Positions 62,201 to 64,000 of a stretch of 64,000 nucleotides of DNA are shown piece after piece; the stretch's first letter is position 1; every line of letters begins with the position of its first letter. Under the pieces are notes generated by a model, which did not search any database, was not told the DNA's origin, and worked only from the letters and a program-made list of their open reading frames with translations. The position numbers and the translations under genes are program-made. Source of the stretch: Corydoras sp. C115. Lineage: Eukaryota; Chordata; Actinopteri; Siluriformes; Callichthyidae. The stretch spans positions 1,323,501 through 1,387,500 of the forward strand of contig JAFMOC010000021.1 in the NCBI GenBank assembly GCA_019802505.1, in the 5' to 3' direction.

Positions 62201-64000
62201 GGGCATGGGGAACCCCCTCGCGACCCTAGTAGAGGATAAAGCGGAAGATAATGGATGGATATTACACTTAATCACAATGGATGGATGGATGCTGGAGGGC
62301 CATTCGAGTTCATACCAATAGTGTTTGATGGGATTAAAGTCAGGGCTCTGCGCAGGCCAGTCAACATCTACCTACATATACCAAACTCACCCAACCATGT
62401 CTTTATAGCCCATGCTTTATGCACAGTCATGATGGCAAAAGGGGCATTTTACAAACTGTTCTTACAAGGTTTGTAACACATTTGTCCAGCGTTTATGGTG
62501 AGGTTTTCGAATCACACGCCAGTGTTTATTGGAACTGAATGATGAAAGACTAAGTTAATTGATTTTAAAGGTGCGCCTCAATGATTTTCTTACTTTCTAT
62601 ATAAATACACAACTTATTATCGTGAATAATCTTTTTTTTTTTTTTTTTTTTTTTTTAAAAGCAATTATACAAATTGAACTTTGTTTATATTTATTCATTC
62701 GTTCATTATCTTCTGCTTAATCCTCTACTAGGGTCTTGTGGGAGGGGGTTTCCCATGTCTATCCAGGGGAGAATGTTTTGGGCGCAGGGCAAAGGGAGAG
62801 ACGCCAATCTATCACTGGGCACAGTCACTCACACAGACACACACTATATGGGGCAATTTAGAGCATTTAGTTTACCTTGAAGCCATGTTTTTGGACTATG
62901 GGAGAACATGGAAACTCCACCCAGATTGGGATTCGAACCTGAATCCCCAGCGCATGGCGAATGTGCTAACCACTAAGCCACTATGCTGCCCTGTTTATAT
63001 TCATATTATTATTATTATACATAACTGAAAATTAAACCATATATGAGGTCATTTTACAGATGCTCCTATTTAAAGGGACTTACAAATATCATAACCATGA
63101 TGCAGCATCACCGGAGCAATGAGGGTTTGGGACTTTGCTCAACGGCCAACAAACTTCAGAATTTAAACTTTAAACTTTATATTATATAAACTTGGGCGGC
63201 ACGGTGGCTTAGTGGTTAGCACGTTCGCCTCTCAGCGCTAGGGATTCCCGGTTCGAATCCCCTTCTGGGTAGAGTTTCCATGTTCTCCCCGTGTCCACAT
63301 GGGTTTCCTCCGGGTTCTCCGGTTTCCTCCCACAGTCCAAATATATGGATCAATTCGATTGAATTCTCAAAATTGCCCCATATAGAGTGTGTCTGTGTGA
63401 GTGAGTGTGTGCCCAGTGATAGATTGGCGTCCTGTCCTGGGTGTATCTGCCCAGCGCCCGAAACGTTCTCCCCTGGATGGGCATGGGGAACCCCCCCGCG
63501 ACCCTAATAGAGGATAAAGCGGAAGAAAATGGATGGTTGGATTATATAAACTTTAGATTGATTATGCAGGACCATAACCACTGAACAACTAATCTATATA
63601 ATATACTTATATATATCTATATTTATACTAAACTAATCTATTTCATTAATGATTGTTTATTCCTATCAAAAGTTTGACAGACACTTACTCTGATGAATTT
63701 GGCCGGCTGGATTTCGAGCGATCTCAGCTGGGCTCCGGAATGAGCAACAGATCGAAAGTCAAAAGGTTTGTTGCAGCTCTAAACCAAATCGCCGAGCGCA
63801 CCGACAAAACCCTGTTCGAAATTCAGGACTTGCGCCAACTGGCTAAAGAGCTCCAGATTCAGGTAATCACATGTGCTGAGCTTGTTTTATTTGAATTATT
63901 ATACAGAGTTATTTATGAACACAGGATTGTAATTTAAACCTGAAACCTGGCTGTGCAGTTAGAGTTAAGGTTTTGCGTCATGCTCTGTCTTTCAGGTGGA
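49545..64000 (+). CDS. mcm8: MCM8 DNA helicase, 17 complete coding exons, 3' end beyond window
   Basis: MCM8 is a nuclear MCM-family AAA+ ATPase that acts with MCM9 in homologous recombination and fork repair. Exons: 49,545-49,752; 50,337-50,429; 50,524-50,606; 50,702-50,851; 52,733-52,836; 52,913-53,111; 53,784-53,869; 55,135-55,283; 56,407-56,605; 56,682-56,712; 56,796-56,936; 57,858-57,999; 58,753-58,948; 60,308-60,527; 61,167-61,376; 61,462-61,538; 63,673-63,862; then 63,996 onward. All junctions are GT-AG and in phase, giving 826 codons; human MCM8 is 840 aa, so about 30 residues are missing. Domains: Arg/Gly/Trp-rich N-terminus (1-69), OB fold with Zn ribbon (C258, C261, C280, C285), Walker A GDPGLGKS (470-477), Walker B CIDEFD (DE at 534-535), sensor-1 Asn577, arginine finger in SRFD (Arg602), and a C-terminal winged-helix region from about 763. 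The frame has no disruption. Confidence 0.97.
49781..50134 (-). mobile_element. V-SINE, full length, 12-bp TSD, mcm8 intron
   Basis: Exact ATTTTCAACACT at 49,769-49,780 and 50,135-50,146, starting only 16 bp after the exon 1 donor. Confidence 0.95.
50337..50429 (+). CDS. mcm8: mcm8 coding exon 2 (residues 70-100)
   Basis: GDFSPPVPRVTQVTLDIT then CPYKGWRLYFSE. PYKGWRLYFSE is the conserved start of the MCM8 N-terminal domain. Confidence 0.94.
50524..50606 (+). CDS. mcm8: mcm8 coding exon 3 (residues 101-128)
   Basis: GFVESSPFVEKIKAFEQYF then KSQIDLYDK. Acceptor 'attacaaaag', donor GTATGA. Confidence 0.94.
50702..50851 (+). CDS. mcm8: mcm8 coding exon 4 (residues 129-178)
   Basis: DEIERKGSILLDYKELLQN and on to EKILDCLGLAIHQ. 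Phase 0 at both ends. Confidence 0.95.
51072..51206 (-). mobile_element. V-SINE scraps
   Basis: Two head ends and two tail ends ('ctaaccactaagcgcc', 'attatcttccgcttcc', 'accactaagccactgtgccgccc'), joined with deletions. Confidence 0.6.
51386..51735 (-). mobile_element. V-SINE, full length
   Basis: Antisense copy from the ATTC tail to 'gccaccgtgccgccc'. Flanks are AT-rich, so the TSD is unclear. Confidence 0.92.
52150..52496 (+). mobile_element. V-SINE, full length, TSD resembles a splice acceptor
   Basis: TSD TGTTTTTCAGC at 52,139-52,149 and 52,497-52,507. Each copy of the TSD is a pyrimidine-CAG acceptor-like sequence upstream of mcm8 coding exon 5. The B box is damaged. Confidence 0.93.
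52733..52836 (+). CDS. mcm8: mcm8 coding exon 5 (residues 179-212)
   Basis: VLTKDLEKHADQLQVQEGL and on to INIPHISA, ending with a 2-nt overhang. Acceptor 'ttgcttcag'. Confidence 0.95.
52913..53111 (+). CDS. mcm8: mcm8 coding exon 6 (residues 213-279)
   Basis: Includes IRGTVVRVSNVKPLCSKMAF, the OB-fold core, and CNMC (258-261), the first half of the zinc ribbon. Confidence 0.96.
53277..53574 (-). mobile_element. V-SINE, small internal deletions
   Basis: ATTC tail then 'tctcccgctcatccagggga', with the 'tttatcctc..ccccatgcc' block lost. The head is complete to 'aagccacgtgc'. Confidence 0.88.
53784..53869 (+). CDS. mcm8: mcm8 coding exon 7 (residues 280-307)
   Basis: CPQRDCRSRTFTPNRSSPL then TLTVDWQTV. 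Cys280 and Cys285 complete the zinc ribbon. The other-frame ORF here is a shadow. Confidence 0.95.
54468..54818 (-). mobile_element. V-SINE, full length, 13-bp TSD
   Basis: Exact CAATTTCTACATT at 54,455-54,467 and 54,819-54,831. Confidence 0.95.
55135..55283 (+). CDS. mcm8: mcm8 coding exon 8 (residues 308-357)
   Basis: VQELISDDQRESGRIPRTIE and on to DMVTITGVIKVSNEE. The QELISDDQR and GRIPRTIE blocks are standard MCM signatures. Confidence 0.96.
55640..55955. repeat. Compound (TA)n/(TG)n microsatellite cluster
   Basis: Several TA arrays (the longest about 55,735-55,790 and 55,914-55,955), broken by (TG)n and an A run of about 15. Confidence 0.95.
55956..56085 (+). mobile_element. V-SINE 3' half between TA arrays
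   Basis: 5'-truncated: 'agcgatagattggctccctg' to a GAAT tail, which runs directly into another TA array. Confidence 0.88.
56157..56233. repeat. (TA)n microsatellite
   Basis: About 75 bp of TA dinucleotide. Confidence 0.95.
56407..56605 (+). CDS. mcm8: mcm8 coding exon 9 (residues 358-423)
   Basis: FGRHKKDKCMFLLYIEANSL and on to LKDLYAIQEIQAQEDLFKL. It contains the MCM8-typical charged insert (SKGQKNKTVSDPEGQ). Confidence 0.96.
56682..56712 (+). CDS. mcm8: mcm8 coding exon 10, 31-nt micro-exon (residues 424-434)
   Basis: NSLCPAIYGHS (first codon split). Acceptor 'ctccgtacag', donor GTGAGT. It is needed to keep the frame between exons 9 and 11. Confidence 0.93.
56796..56936 (+). CDS. mcm8: mcm8 coding exon 11 with Walker A (residues 435-481)
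   Basis: LVKAGLALALFGG and on to IPIRGDPHVLVVGDPGLGKS. Lys476 is the P-loop lysine. Confidence 0.97.
57146..57474 (+). mobile_element. V-SINE, 14-bp TSD
   Basis: TGGTTCGGGGAGCA at 57,132-57,145 and 57,475-57,488. The 'gggcgg' start is missing, and the central domain has a small deletion. Confidence 0.9.
57858..57999 (+). CDS. mcm8: mcm8 coding exon 12 (residues 482-528)
   Basis: AVCNVAPRGIYVCGNTTTTS then GLTVSLSRDSGSGDYALEAG. Phase 0 to phase 1. Confidence 0.97.
58051..58395 (+). mobile_element. V-SINE, full length, 12-bp TSD
   Basis: TGAATGTTGTGC at 58,039-58,050 and 58,396-58,407. An extra T lies in the A-box region ('gtggtttagc'). Confidence 0.94.
58753..58948 (+). CDS. mcm8: mcm8 coding exon 13 with Walker B and sensor 1 (residues 529-593)
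   Basis: GVCCIDEFDKMGSQHQALLE and on to ARTSIIAAANPVGGHYNK. Asp534 and Glu535 form Walker B, and Asn577 is sensor 1. Confidence 0.97.
58968..59480. mobile_element. Unclassified palindromic dispersed element, copy B
   Basis: Shares with copy A (7,860-8,330) the blocks 'gtgcattattgt..ataaatca..ggaaagaggtg', 'atctgtatt.ccatttatgg' and 'gtcagaggtgtgcattatt'. 'gccaatcagattta' is also common to both. Boundaries are approximate and there is no ORF. Confidence 0.6.
59833..60163 (-). mobile_element. V-SINE, near full length
   Basis: CATC tail to 'gccaccgtgccgccc'. Part of the central domain ('ccggagaaccc') is deleted. Confidence 0.9.
60308..60527 (+). CDS. mcm8: mcm8 coding exon 14 with arginine finger (residues 594-667)
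   Basis: KMGSALLSRFDLVFILLDTP then NEDHDHMLSEHVMALRAGK. Arg602 lies in SRFD. The following segment matches the MCM8 linker. Confidence 0.97.
60632..61134 (-). mobile_element. Two fused antisense V-SINEs
   Basis: The first (60,632-60,835) stops at 'gacttgatccat', where the second begins ('tatcttctgctaatggggtt') and runs to 'gccacagtgccgccc'. Head-to-tail fusion with deletion. Confidence 0.88.
61167..61376 (+). CDS. mcm8: mcm8 coding exon 15 (residues 668-737)
   Basis: LRPGKPFDPIPHQLLRKYVG and on to TTRQLESLIRLTE. The AAA+ lid and sensor-2 region is within this exon. The first codon is TTG, not a start. Confidence 0.96.
61462..61538 (+). CDS. mcm8: mcm8 coding exon 16 (residues 738-762)
   Basis: ARARLELREKATQSDAEDVV then EIMKH. 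Acceptor 'tccttttaag', donor GTTAAA. Confidence 0.95.
61936..62263 (+). mobile_element. V-SINE, head lost
   Basis: Starts 'cggcactcctctcagcgcta', with the A box deleted. B box GGTTCGAATCC, central domain and GGAT tail are intact. Confidence 0.9.
62632..62656. repeat. 25-base T homopolymer
   Basis: An uninterrupted run. It could be the A-tail of an antisense retroposed sequence, but nothing recognisable adjoins it. Confidence 0.9.
62690..62992 (-). mobile_element. V-SINE, diverged
   Basis: ATTC tail to 'aagccactatgctgccc', with the 'ccggagaacccggagg' block deleted. Confidence 0.85.
63040..63172 (-). mobile_element. SINE family B, eroded
   Basis: 'ggtcattttacagatgctcc', 'gggacttacaa' and 'accggagcaatgagggtt'. 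The head is missing. Confidence 0.6.
63194..63540 (+). mobile_element. V-SINE, full length, 13-bp TSD
   Basis: Exact ATTATATAAACTT at 63,181-63,193 and 63,541-63,553. Intact head 'gggcggcacggtggcttag'. Confidence 0.95.
63673..63862 (+). CDS. mcm8: mcm8 coding exon 17 (residues 763-826)
   Basis: SLTDTYSDEFGRLDFERSQ and on to KRFVAALNQIAERTDKTLF, then LRQLAKELQIQ. C-terminal winged-helix region. Confidence 0.96.
63996..64000 (+). CDS. mcm8: mcm8 coding exon 18, first 5 nt only
   Basis: Acceptor 'tctttcag' followed by GTGGA, in phase with a Val-starting exon as in other MCM8 proteins. The exon is cut by the window edge. Confidence 0.75.

Overview
This is a repeat-rich stretch of a teleost fish nuclear genome. 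Two vertebrate genes with canonical GT-AG exon structure are legible, and the rest is packed with fish-type SINEs, other transposon debris and long (TA)n, (CA)n, (GA)n and (AAT)n microsatellites. The dominant repeat is a tRNA-headed V-SINE of the Mermaid/DANA type. It has a tRNA-like head with A and B boxes, a central domain around 'gtttcctcc..gtttcctcccacagtccaaa', and a tail of GAAT or GGAT units. I count about 50 full or partial copies, many with intact 11-14 bp target-site duplications (TSDs). This suits a teleost, perhaps an ostariophysan such as a catfish or characin, but the species cannot be fixed from the window.

Layout. Positions 1 to about 34,800 hold no recognisable protein gene. 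They contain three SINE families, microsatellites, a pogo-like DNA transposon remnant (22,848-23,648), a hAT element with a perfect 8-bp TSD (27,271-28,773), two LINE ORF2 fragments (28,887-29,429 and 29,880-30,328), a foldback element (33,307-33,815) and a tandem duplication next to it. A CpG-rich, GC-box-rich island at about 34,780-35,250 ends on the minus strand in a consensus splice donor. It is probably the promoter and first non-coding exon of an unidentified gene running leftward. A candidate 66-nt exon on that strand lies at 25,217-25,282.

From 38,638 to 45,566, on the minus strand, all 11 coding exons of beta-SNAP (napb, 295 aa) can be placed with every phase matching. From about 47,950 to the window end, on the plus strand, lies mcm8: a non-coding first exon and 17 complete coding exons (826 codons), with the next exon starting at 63,996 and cut by the window edge. 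The two genes are divergent, with start codons about 4 kb apart. Both are on chromosome 20 in humans, which suggests old linkage.

The two products do not act together. Beta-SNAP is a cytosolic adaptor that binds SNARE complexes and recruits NSF to take them apart. MCM8 is an AAA+ helicase subunit that works with MCM9 in homologous recombination. Their introns are heavily invaded by SINEs. A solo LTR with a 5-bp TSD lies in a napb intron and has itself been invaded by a young SINE. All calls were made by reading the sequence; no alignments or database searches were run.
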